DNA of 14,948 nucleotides, from the NCBI GenBank assembly GCA_021160845.1, contig JAGHBT010000314.1, forward strand, positions 1 to 14,948, given 5' to 3'. The notes beneath the pieces are model-generated. The model was not told where the DNA came from. It made no database searches and was given only the letters and a program-made list of their open reading frames with translations. The stretch's first letter is position 1. Each line of letters starts with the position of its first letter. Both the position numbers and the translations under genes were made by a program. Of the stretch, positions 6,428 through 14,011 are shown in pieces. The stretch comes from a bacterium (GTDB taxonomy: Bacteria; Krumholzibacteriota; Krumholzibacteriia; Krumholzibacteriales; WJIX01).

Positions 6428-7981
6428 TTAGAACGAAACATCCAGAAAACGCTGTCCATTGAATATAACCGGAATATGGTAGCCGTTAAGCCTGCCGGAG
6501 ATGGCCTCATATCTAACTGGAAACCACAGGAATATCCACGGGGCGTCGCTGAAAACAACTCCCTCTGCCTCAAATAGCAACTTCATCCTCATTTCATTAT
6601 CCGGTAAACTGGAGGCGGAATCAATCAAAGAATCCACACGATGGTTTTTGTACCATGTTCTGTTGCCCCCTCCCCCTGCATTCGAAGAATAAAAAAGAGG
6701 AGCAAGAAAATTTTCAGCATCGGGATAATCGGCAAACCAGTCGAGATAAAAAGCGTCCGGAGTACCGTGATCCACCGCTTGCTTAAAGGCGCTCCAATCC
6801 CTTGTCACAAGCTTAACTCTAACGCCTATATTGCCTAGATAGGCCTGTACGCATTCAAGGATCCTTCCGCCTTCAGGATTTTCCCTCTGCCATATTTCCA
6901 TTGAGAAACCATTTTCAAGGCCCGCCTCTTTAAGAAGACTCTTCGCTCCTTGCGGGTTATACCGATAGGCATCCGGTTGTTTCGCGCCACCTCTAAGCAT
7001 CGGCGGTACAACACCCTTTGCCCTCCGGCCCGCTCCAAACAGTATCTTCGCGATCACAGCATCAACATCAATCGCCATATTAAGCGCCCTTCTTACACGC
7101 CGATCATCGAATGGATATTTCCTGGTATTAAATCCAATATAGACTATTCGAAGTTCTTCGGTTTTTTCCAGCCTCAACCCTGCGGCGCGCCACCTTCTCA
7201 GCTCCGCGTGGGGAATTTCCAGAATATCCAGATTACCCACCTCGAATTCGGCGATTCTAGTCATCGCTTCCGGAATAAACCTGAACGATATTCCATCTAT
7301 TGACGGTTTATTACCAACATAGAAGTGATTAGGCTCAAGAATCATTCTTTCACTTTCAACCCACCGCGAGAGACTCCATGGACCACTTCCGCATGGTTCT
7401 CTGCCATAATTTATTTCCTTTGTTTCTACTTTTTCACGGCACACAATCCCAGCTGCCGGCATAGAGAGGAGACTCAGAAAATGAGCTGTAGCCCTTTCAA
7501 GGCGAAGCGCCACCGTTGAATCATCAATAACTTCAACCGATTCGGGGTTCCAATCCCCTCCTTCATGGTAAATCCGAGCATCTTTTAAAGGGGCAAGAAC
7601 CCACCACCTGGGAGAAAGAGTTGAAGGAGAAAGAAGCCGTTTGAATGAAAACAATACATCTTGGGCTTTGACACTTCTACCGTTCGCGAAATTACAGGAG
7701 TCAAGATGGAACAGGTAATATTTGCAATCTTTTGAAATCTCCCAGCTTAACGCCAGATCAGGACAAAACCTTCCTTCAGTATCAATTCTGACAAGATTGG
7801 AATGTATCAGTGATGTGATCAACCCTGAGCTGTAATCAACCGCATAGACGGGATCAAGGGTGGAGGGTTGAGTCTGAAGCGCCATTCTAAGCACAGGTGT
7901 TTCTTCTTTGCCCGTGCATGACACAAACAAAAATGACAGAGAAACCAGAATAGCTATTGATTTTACTATTGTTTTTTTCAT
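6428..7981 (-). CDS. Peptide-binding lipoprotein of an ABC importer (SBP_bac_5 family)
   Basis: The product is 517 residues. A lipoprotein signal ends FLFVSC with the lipidated Cys at 22. The -3 position is Phe rather than the usual Leu. The body shows SBP_bac_5 (DppA/OppA/NikA) landmarks: QPSTLDPVYAVD (38-49), CGSGPWSLSRW (197-207) and YIGFNTRKYPFDDRRVRRAL (281-300). The protein should capture substrate in the periplasm and deliver it to the DppB/DppC pair encoded next. The gene starts 6 bases after the GWxTD stop and has no clear Shine-Dalgarno sequence, so it probably depends on coupling. The ligand is not readable from the sequence. Murein peptide is an inference from the YkfC-like neighbour, and ordinary oligopeptides are equally possible. 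Confidence 0.9.
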   Translation of the reverse strand: MKKTIVKSIAILVSLSFLFVSCTGKEETPVLRMALQTQPSTLDPVYAVDYSSGLITSLIHSNLVRIDTEGRFCPDLALSWEISKDCKYYLFHLDSCNFANGRSVKAQDVLFSFKRLLSPSTLSPRWWVLAPLKDARIYHEGGDWNPESVEVIDDSTVALRLERATAHFLSLLSMPAAGIVCREKVETKEINYGREPCGSGPWSLSRWVESERMILEPNHFYVGNKPSIDGISFRFIPEAMTRIAEFEVGNLDILEIPHAELRRWRAAGLRLEKTEELRIVYIGFNTRKYPFDDRRVRRALNMAIDVDAVIAKILFGAGRRAKGVVPPMLRGGAKQPDAYRYNPQGAKSLLKEAGLENGFSMEIWQRENPEGGRILECVQAYLGNIGVRVKLVTRDWSAFKQAVDHGTPDAFYLDWFADYPDAENFLAPLFYSSNAGGGGNRTWYKNHRVDSLIDSASSLPDNEMRMKLLFEAEGVVFSDAPWIFLWFPVRYEAISGRLNGYHIPVIFNGQRFLDVSF

Positions 7982-7987
7982 CGGTTT

Positions 7988-9307
7988 TTAGAAATGCCTC
8001 GTTCTTACATATCTATAATCACCGGTGCCGAATTTATCAGCGAATATATAAATAATTCCTCTGGAGTAATAATACCAGAACTGATAATAAACCCCAAATT
8101 CATCCCCCTGCTTCGTAACAACCTTGTCGGGTTTACCATTCTTGATAAATATCCTCCCCATCTCTGTTTTCCACCCCACCAGGCCATCTGAAAAATGTCT
8201 CAAAACAAAAGACATATTCCCTATAAATTCTTCAAAATTATAATACCCTCCACCTCTCGCCGATTCTCTGCCACTCCAGAAGGCATTCCACTCATCTATT
8301 CTTCTCTCGGGAGAAGCCTTAACAAGAGGGGCCAATTCCGCTTCAGACGCCACAAGGGAAATTAAATCCCTTGTTTCTCCAAAATGCTCGTATAACGATG
8401 CCTTATTAAAAATAATCACAAATTTTTTCCTGACTAAATCTATTTTTTTTGTTCCTTCAATTTCAGCGCTTATCGCCATTCTATAAACACCCATGCGGTA
8501 GTCATCAACATTGAAGTCAAGGCAGAAGATCGAGTGTCCTGTTTCATCAAGCAAAACCTGCTGCTTGTTGTAAGATACAACCTTGTTCCCGAAATCAGAT
8601 ATTTTCACGGAAACATAGCATTTCCCTTTTTTTTCGCTAGAAGAATGGATAGAAAGATTAAATGAAGCTCTCAACCACATGTCAAAATCAGCGTAAATAC
8701 CGTTCGGGCACATCTTAAACCCACTTGTAACCGGTGACATGCACATTGAAATCCTTACCTCCCCCAGAGGAGGTTTTTCTCCTTTCCTTTCCACTTCGGG
8801 AATTGAAAAAATAGGTTCTGAGAGATTGGGAACATTCTCTACTCCACCAGGTATCTCTACAACAGTTTTACGCTTATACTCTATATTCGTGCCTATTACC
8901 TCTATCATCCCTTCAACATTATACTTGCCGGGTTGTAAATAGATTCTTTTATTTATTGAGGAAGCCCCCTCCGAAGACCTAGTCTCTCTGTAATCTTCCG
9001 AGGTAACAACTCCTTCCCACACATCCCCTTCTACTATCTTACCGGATTCACTGTCAAAGATCTGCGTATAAACCCTGTATTCAGCCCTGTACCCATCCGG
9101 TTGTTTGAAAAACACCAGGCGCTGATAAGCAATGGATATACCGAGGTCAAGATACACCTTTCCTTTATCGTCGTATCCATAAAACGCTGAAAACTCAAAA
9201 AATTTAAGATCATAGGGGTTGTCAGCCTTTCCCGAGGACGGGAAGAAATATACCAACAGCAAAAGCGCGATTGTAAAACTTACTCTCTTATACCTTAACA
9301 AATACAT
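7988..9307 (-). CDS. Secreted GWxTD-domain protein of unknown function
   Basis: The product is 439 residues. A signal peptide covers about 1-29 (hydrophobic FTIALLLLVYFF, then SSGKA-DN) with no lipobox Cys. Residues 30-310 look like beta-rich, sandwich-type segments. The C-terminal 110 residues match the GWxTD domain: DEWNAFW (338-344), VGWKTEMGRIFIKNGKPDKV (377-396), YQFWYYY (408-414) and FGTGDYRYV (426-434). The name-giving motif reads GWKTE, with Glu replacing Asp. GWxTD proteins occur mostly in FCB-group and related phyla and have no established biochemical role. The gene sits between an efflux set and a peptide-import set. It lacks a Shine-Dalgarno sequence, and a -10-like box lies directly before the ATG. 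Exported and probably periplasmic is the most that can be said. Confidence 0.78.
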   Translation of the reverse strand: MYLLRYKRVSFTIALLLLVYFFPSSGKADNPYDLKFFEFSAFYGYDDKGKVYLDLGISIAYQRLVFFKQPDGYRAEYRVYTQIFDSESGKIVEGDVWEGVVTSEDYRETRSSEGASSINKRIYLQPGKYNVEGMIEVIGTNIEYKRKTVVEIPGGVENVPNLSEPIFSIPEVERKGEKPPLGEVRISMCMSPVTSGFKMCPNGIYADFDMWLRASFNLSIHSSSEKKGKCYVSVKISDFGNKVVSYNKQQVLLDETGHSIFCLDFNVDDYRMGVYRMAISAEIEGTKKIDLVRKKFVIIFNKASLYEHFGETRDLISLVASEAELAPLVKASPERRIDEWNAFWSGRESARGGGYYNFEEFIGNMSFVLRHFSDGLVGWKTEMGRIFIKNGKPDKVVTKQGDEFGVYYQFWYYYSRGIIYIFADKFGTGDYRYVRTRHF

Positions 9308-9313
9308 AATGAA

Positions 9314-9342
9314 AGTATAGAGGTATCCTTCGCTTATTTCTA
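9314..9342 (-). promoter_or_regulatory. Candidate promoter giving a leaderless GWxTD transcript
   Basis: On the minus strand TAGAAA (9337-9342), a 17-base spacer and TATACT (9314-9319) form a plausible -35/-10 pair. The -10 ends 6 bases before the ATG at 9307, so the predicted first transcribed base is the A of the start codon. No Shine-Dalgarno sequence is present there. The -35 matches only four of six positions, so this remains a candidate. Confidence 0.33.
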
Positions 9343-9416
9343 CCTAAATTGAACTATTTTTGTGAATAAATTTCCAGAAGGGAGTGGTATCAAAAATTTT
9401 GTAACACCTGATAGCT

Positions 9417-10709
9417 TTATTCAGCTCGAAGAGCAACAATAGGATCCATTCCGGCCGCTTTGTTTGCGGGGTATAGCCCAAATATCAATCCTATCGACGA
9501 GGAGAAAACGAAAGCAATGATAATCCATATAATGGGAACCGAATAGGGAAAGTGTATCAACATGGCTACGCCCCGTGCGGCAAACATTCCCAGAATGATC
9601 CCCATTATTCCTCCGATCCCGGTTAGGACTACCGCCTCAATTAGAAATTGCTGAAGAATATCCTTCTTTTTCGCACCTACCGCCATTCTTATCCCCACTT
9701 CTCTCGTCCGTTCAGTAACCGAAATCAACATGATATTCATCACTCCAATTCCACCTACCATTAAACCTATTGACGAAATCACGACGAGAACCAATCCGAT
9801 ATATTTGGTAATATTCCCCAGCATCTCCTTAAATGTTTCCGAAGTTGTTATGTAAAAATTATTTTCCTCCCCCGGCTTAACTCCTCTTCTCTTTCGGAGC
9901 AGGGCTGTGGTCTCTTCTATCCCTTTCTCAAGTGTAAACCCATCACGGATTGTTATAGCAATTTGATAATCATCCCGTTTGCTTGAACGGTCTTTTTCAT
10001 AGATCGTATATGGAATTATAGCGTAGTTGTCACTGATACTTCCCATGATGTTTTCTCTCGATCCCATCGTACCAACGACCTTATACCTGTGAGTGCCGAT
10101 CTTTATCATTTTTCCGATGGGGCCCCTGTGTGGGAAGAGATCCTTGGCCGGGCCATACCCAAGAACAATAACTCTTGCTTTATGATCCTGTTCAAATTTT
10201 GTAAAAAATCTTCCCTTCTCTATGGAAAAGCTGAACATATACCCAAAATTATGAGAGGCGCCCATTACCTGAATAAGATTGGTTCTTTCATTTCCGTAAC
10301 GCAGAACACTCATCATTCCCTCTGCATTAACCTGGAGATCAACCCTGTCAACAGTCGGACATCTATCCTCTATCGCTTCGGCATCGCTGCTTGTCAGTTT
10401 TTTACGTCTCATTAAGTCGCGTTTATCCTTTGTGCCGGCGAATGGATCAAATCTACTGACAATTAAATATGGCTTGTTAACTGAAAGAATATCCTGCTGC
10501 ACCCTTTTGTCGAGACCGGACATAACTGTAACAATAGCAAGAACAGTTGTTACCCCAATGGCTACACCGACAATAAGGAGCCCCGAACGCATCTTATGGC
10601 TTCGAAGAATATTTATAGCCTGCCTGAAGTTTTCATGCCAAATCGCACCGCCGGAATTTTCAGTATCACCCCTCGAAAGCCTTTTCAAATCACTTTTGCC
10701 ATTTGTCAT
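9417..10709 (-). CDS. MacB/FtsX-type ABC exporter permease, second of two
   Basis: The product is 430 residues. It has a hydrophilic N-terminus of about 40 residues, a first membrane helix (about 43-63), then a large periplasmic domain (about 65-300, MacB_PCD type). Three C-terminal helices (about 303-328, 355-380 and 393-414) make up the FtsX domain, with the hallmark ERTREVGIRMAVGAKKKDIL (333-352) and YPANKAAGMDPIVALRAE at the end. It has no nucleotide-binding domain, unlike E. coli MacB, so the separate ATPase must power it. The start ATG has AGGTGA 7 bases before it, and this site overlaps the TAG stop of the preceding permease, so the two are translationally coupled. The two permeases differ throughout, which points to a heterodimer. 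Substrate is unknown. Confidence 0.9.
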   Translation of the reverse strand: MTNGKSDLKRLSRGDTENSGGAIWHENFRQAINILRSHKMRSGLLIVGVAIGVTTVLAIVTVMSGLDKRVQQDILSVNKPYLIVSRFDPFAGTKDKRDLMRRKKLTSSDAEAIEDRCPTVDRVDLQVNAEGMMSVLRYGNERTNLIQVMGASHNFGYMFSFSIEKGRFFTKFEQDHKARVIVLGYGPAKDLFPHRGPIGKMIKIGTHRYKVVGTMGSRENIMGSISDNYAIIPYTIYEKDRSSKRDDYQIAITIRDGFTLEKGIEETTALLRKRRGVKPGEENNFYITTSETFKEMLGNITKYIGLVLVVISSIGLMVGGIGVMNIMLISVTERTREVGIRMAVGAKKKDILQQFLIEAVVLTGIGGIMGIILGMFAARGVAMLIHFPYSVPIIWIIIAFVFSSSIGLIFGLYPANKAAGMDPIVALRAE

Positions 10710-10720
10710 AATAAATTCAC

Positions 10721-11947
10721 CTACTCGTGATGGAGAGCGACAACAGGGTCAAGTTTTGATGCTTTATTTGCCGGATATGTACCGAAAATAACTCCAATAA
10801 GAAATGTTACTGTGAGGCCCGCAACAATTGACCACGGAGCAATTGAATATGGCAGAGGAGATACAATCGATATAATAGCGGCAATAGTAAACCCCACCAC
10901 AATTCCGATTACCCCCCCCAGGAGAGAAAGTGTTATTGATTCTACAATGAACTGCCAGATAATATTCAACCTTGTTGCTCCAAGCGCTTTTCGTATACCT
11001 ATTTCCCTCGTTCTTTCAGTCACCGACACAAGCATCACATTCATTAAAACAACTCCTCCGACGACAAGTGCTATTGATACCAAGAAAATCAGGGCTTTGA
11101 ATATCGAGCCCGAAATATTTTCCCAAAGAGAAACAAGTTGTTTTGATGTCGTGATACTAAAGTCGCTCTTATCCGTAGGGTGTAATTTGTGTCTTATTCT
11201 CATCGCGATTTCAGCTTCTTCAACAGCGCTTCCGAGAAGAGCGACATCAGCTGCTTTTATCTTTACCGCAATTGATTCTCTAGACCCGTAAATTTTAAAA
11301 AACCTGGTAATAGGAATATAAGCGAATCTGTTTTTTGACTCACCAAAAACAGTGCCCTGATCTTCAACAACACCAATTACTTCAAAATGTTCCCTTCCAA
11401 TTTTCAATGTCTTACCGATCGGGTTTCTACCGGCAAAAAGATTCTTATATACATCCCATCCTATGACAGCCACTTTATTGCTACGCATAATTTCAAGTTG
11501 CGAGAGATGCCTCCCTGTAAAAATATCTATATTTTCCAAAATGGGATATTGCACCGACCTGCCCCGCACCTCAACACGATCTACCCATTTATCCCTATAC
11601 GACATGGAAACCCTTCTATCCGCTGCCGCCCCGACAGATGAAGCGGAAGGGACATTTTCCCTGAGGTAATCAACATCCTCGATAGTAATCTTTTTATTCC
11701 TGGCAATAGCGTCAAGAAATTTGTCCAGATCGGTTATCGCTTCCAGAAAGTTAATTCTTTCAACTGTAAATACGTTACTACCCTCATGGGCAACTTCTTC
11801 TCTGATATAATCATCGACGCCCCCGATAAGTGAAACAACCGCTATTACAGACATAGTTCCAACAATATTTCCCAAAAGGGTTAGGAAAGTACGTAATTTG
11901 TTGTCAAGCAAGGCATTGACCGCTATTCGAACACCCTCTATCAACAT
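10721..11947 (-). CDS. MacB/FtsX-type ABC exporter permease, first of two
   Basis: The product is 408 residues. The first helix is at about 20-43, the periplasmic MacB_PCD-type domain at about 45-280, and three C-terminal helices at about 284-308, 335-360 and 368-390. The coupling-helix motif ERTREIGIRKALGATRLNII (311-330) and the closing YPANKASKLDPVVALHHE match its neighbour and the family. It ends 11 bases before the next permease. The adaptor gene is 73 bases upstream. Only a weak ribosome binding site is visible. With the ATPase, adaptor and TolC-like protein from the same run it should form a MacA-MacB-TolC-like pump. Family cargoes include antibiotics, lipopeptides and siderophores. 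A LolCDE-like lipoprotein function is less likely because an adaptor and TolC partner are encoded alongside. Confidence 0.9.
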   Translation of the reverse strand: MLIEGVRIAVNALLDNKLRTFLTLLGNIVGTMSVIAVVSLIGGVDDYIREEVAHEGSNVFTVERINFLEAITDLDKFLDAIARNKKITIEDVDYLRENVPSASSVGAAADRRVSMSYRDKWVDRVEVRGRSVQYPILENIDIFTGRHLSQLEIMRSNKVAVIGWDVYKNLFAGRNPIGKTLKIGREHFEVIGVVEDQGTVFGESKNRFAYIPITRFFKIYGSRESIAVKIKAADVALLGSAVEEAEIAMRIRHKLHPTDKSDFSITTSKQLVSLWENISGSIFKALIFLVSIALVVGGVVLMNVMLVSVTERTREIGIRKALGATRLNIIWQFIVESITLSLLGGVIGIVVGFTIAAIISIVSPLPYSIAPWSIVAGLTVTFLIGVIFGTYPANKASKLDPVVALHHE

Positions 11948-12020
11948 ATTTAAGACTCACTAAGTTTAAAAGAGTTAACACTGTCTCCAGCGTCTTTAAT
12001 CGACCAGGTATCTAATATTA

Positions 12021-13232
12021 TCAATTTTTCTTTATTGCTACTCTCTGCCCATCTTTTAAATCCCTTATGGCTTTATAATCACCGCTTACAACATCTTCGC
12101 TCACATCAAGCCCTGAGATTACTTCAAAATACTTATTTCCGGATATCCCTATCTTAACCATTCTAAAAAGAGCATTTCCGCCCGAAACAACAAAAACCCC
12201 TTCAATATCCTCGCCGTCAGCTGTCAGGGAATCTGAAGCTTCAAACCCCTTAATATCCTTTTTCCCCCTTACGGTAAGACTCTGAATAGGAATACTCAAC
12301 GCGCTATCTCGCTGTGCTACTATAATCTCCGCATCGGCGGATAAACCTGGACGAACATTAGGAATTGTGTCGGTCAATGTTATCACTACTTTAAAATCAA
12401 CACCCTGCTGCCCTGTTATTGAAGAAGATAGTATCGGGCTGTTTCCGATTTCCGTCACTCTTCCCCTGTATGTGGTATCGGGAAAAGCATCAAGGGTAAC
12501 ACTGACTTCATGTCCTATTTCTATATACACCACTTCGGTTTCGTCCACTTCAACTTCCGCTTCAATCTGTGACAGATCAGCAATTGTCATGAGAATAGTT
12601 CCTGGGTTGTTGATCGTTCCCATTATCGCCGTTTCCCCTTCCTCCACGTTCAATCTCGTAACAACTCCCGACATACCCGAATTAATTGTTACCTCCTTCA
12701 AATTATGCCTGGCGCTTTTTAGTAAGGCTTTCTGTTCAACAATGCTCTGACTACTCGCTTCAAAACTAGCCGTTGCAACATTGTATGCTGTCTGGGTTGT
12801 TTCAATATCCTGCTCTGTTCGAAACCCCTGTTTAAAAAGACTTTTAATTCTTTTCAGTTCATTCTTTCTCTGCTCCATTTCATATTTCGACTGTTTAAAT
12901 CTGGCCTTCGCAAATTCTAAAGATGCCTCTATGCGCATAACAGTGGACTCAAGTTGCTCTGGGTCTATCTGCATTAAGAACTGTCCGTTCTCAACATAAT
13001 CCCCTTCTTCAACCGATACCTTTGTGATCTTTCCGATAGTACTGGCGCTAACATCAATTTTCCGTTTCGGTCTGATACTGCCGGAGGCTGAAATAACCAT
13101 CTGCAAATTCCTACGCTTTACTTTCTCAACCTGAACATCGATCGATTTGCCCCTCTTTGCCCGTAGATTTATAATAATCAGAGCCGTTATAACTACCGCA
13201 ACACCAATAAGAATCCAGTATTTCTTGCTCAT
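12021..13232 (-). CDS. MacA/HlyD-family periplasmic adaptor subunit
   Basis: The product is 403 residues. A single N-terminal membrane anchor lies at about 5-23. Two lipoyl half-motifs at about 62-93 (GKITKVSVEEGDYVENGQ) and 186-200 (SGVVTRLNVEEGE) flank an alpha-helical hairpin (about 94-181). A beta-barrel domain follows (about 222-310), then a membrane-proximal domain (about 311-400) with the usual GVFVV and GISGNKYFEVISGL pattern. This is the RND/MacA-type adaptor fold. It should bridge the two permeases to the TolC-like channel. GGGAGG (13237-13242) lies 4 bases before the ATG, one of the best ribosome sites in the run. The ATPase gene ends 84 bases upstream and that gap holds nothing obvious. 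Confidence 0.92.
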   Translation of the reverse strand: MSKKYWILIGVAVVITALIIINLRAKRGKSIDVQVEKVKRRNLQMVISASGSIRPKRKIDVSASTIGKITKVSVEEGDYVENGQFLMQIDPEQLESTVMRIEASLEFAKARFKQSKYEMEQRKNELKRIKSLFKQGFRTEQDIETTQTAYNVATASFEASSQSIVEQKALLKSARHNLKEVTINSGMSGVVTRLNVEEGETAIMGTINNPGTILMTIADLSQIEAEVEVDETEVVYIEIGHEVSVTLDAFPDTTYRGRVTEIGNSPILSSSITGQQGVDFKVVITLTDTIPNVRPGLSADAEIIVAQRDSALSIPIQSLTVRGKKDIKGFEASDSLTADGEDIEGVFVVSGGNALFRMVKIGISGNKYFEVISGLDVSEDVVSGDYKAIRDLKDGQRVAIKKN

Positions 13233-13316
13233 ATAGCCTCCCTGAACAAACTAAAAGAATAAACACAAAGCAAAGTAAAACCGATTAAGTTGCCTATCCG
13301 TTTAATAAAATATTTA

Positions 13317-13997
13317 TCAATTTATAATTTTATCGGACTCAATTTTGCCATCACGCAATCTTAGAATACGCATTGAATGCCTGGCTACATTTTCCTCATG
13401 TGTTACCATAATAATTGTATTTCCAGATTCATGGATTTTATTAAAAACAGCCATAAGCTCTTCGCCCGTTTTACTATCAAGATTACCAGTGGGCTCATCC
13501 GCGAGTATTATTGATGGATTGTTCACCAGGGCTCTGGCTATCGCCACCCTCTGTCTCTGACCTCCGGAGAGTTCGCTTGGACGATGCATCGCTCTATCAA
13601 CTAACCCTACTAAATCAAGAACTTCCATAGCTATTCTCTTTCTTTTACCTGCTGACACACCGGCATAAACAAGCGGGAGTTCAACATTCTGAAGAGAATT
13701 AGCACGTGGCAAGAGATTGAATGTCTGAAATACAAAACCTATTTCGCGGTTACGTATATACGCAAGTCTGTCATCATCGAGATTACTTACTTCCGATCCA
13801 TTAAGATAATATTTACCCTCAGTTGGAGTATCGAGACATCCCAGAATATTCATCAGTGTTGATTTCCCGGAACCAGAGGGCCCCATAATTGAAACGTATT
13901 CATTTTTCCCTATTTCAAGATCCACTCCGGCAACCGCTTCAATTCTCTGGGATCCTACGTCGTATATCTTCTTTAATCCCTTTACCGTAATTAGCAT
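13317..13997 (-). CDS. MacB/LolD-type ABC exporter ATPase
   Basis: The product is 226 residues, the normal length for a stand-alone LolD/MacB-type ATPase. All catalytic motifs are intact: Walker A GPSGSGKST (39-47), Q-loop Q91, signature LSGGQRQRVAIARAL (143-157), Walker B IILADE (163-168) with the family-typical PTGNLDS, and H-loop H200 in MVTHEE. It should bind the cytoplasmic face of the two permeases encoded downstream. GGGAG about 8 bases before the ATG is a good ribosome site, and the TolC-like gene ends 14 bases upstream. It belongs to the exporter and is not the missing ATPase of the peptide importer, whose ATPases (OppD/OppF type) are longer and carry a different C-terminus. Confidence 0.95.
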   Translation of the reverse strand: MLITVKGLKKIYDVGSQRIEAVAGVDLEIGKNEYVSIMGPSGSGKSTLMNILGCLDTPTEGKYYLNGSEVSNLDDDRLAYIRNREIGFVFQTFNLLPRANSLQNVELPLVYAGVSAGKRKRIAMEVLDLVGLVDRAMHRPSELSGGQRQRVAIARALVNNPSIILADEPTGNLDSKTGEELMAVFNKIHESGNTIIMVTHEENVARHSMRILRLRDGKIESDKIIN

Positions 13998-14011
13998 CTT
14001 TTACTCCCTCG

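Noticed and set aside
8005..8191. Short open frames on both strands inside the GWxTD gene
   Set aside because: They overlap a well-supported coding domain, lack ribosome sites and resemble no known protein.
9360..9416. A terminator between the second permease and the GWxTD gene
   Set aside because: Only a 5-bp TATCA/TGATA pairing with a 16-base loop is present, too weak to end transcription by itself.
9417..11947. The permease pair as LolC/LolE lipoprotein-release subunits
   Set aside because: The genes are grouped with a MacA-type adaptor and a TolC-like channel, partners not used by LolCDE, and the C-terminal ALRAE-like ending and ERTREVGIRMAVGA motif are MacB-like.
13317..13997. The ATPase as the missing energy subunit of the DppBC-type importer
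   Set aside because: Its length (226 residues), PTGNLDS Walker B context and position between adaptor and TolC-like genes match MacB/LolD exporters. OppD/OppF ATPases are about 320 residues with a C-terminal Cys-rich or RIAGEIPS-type extension.
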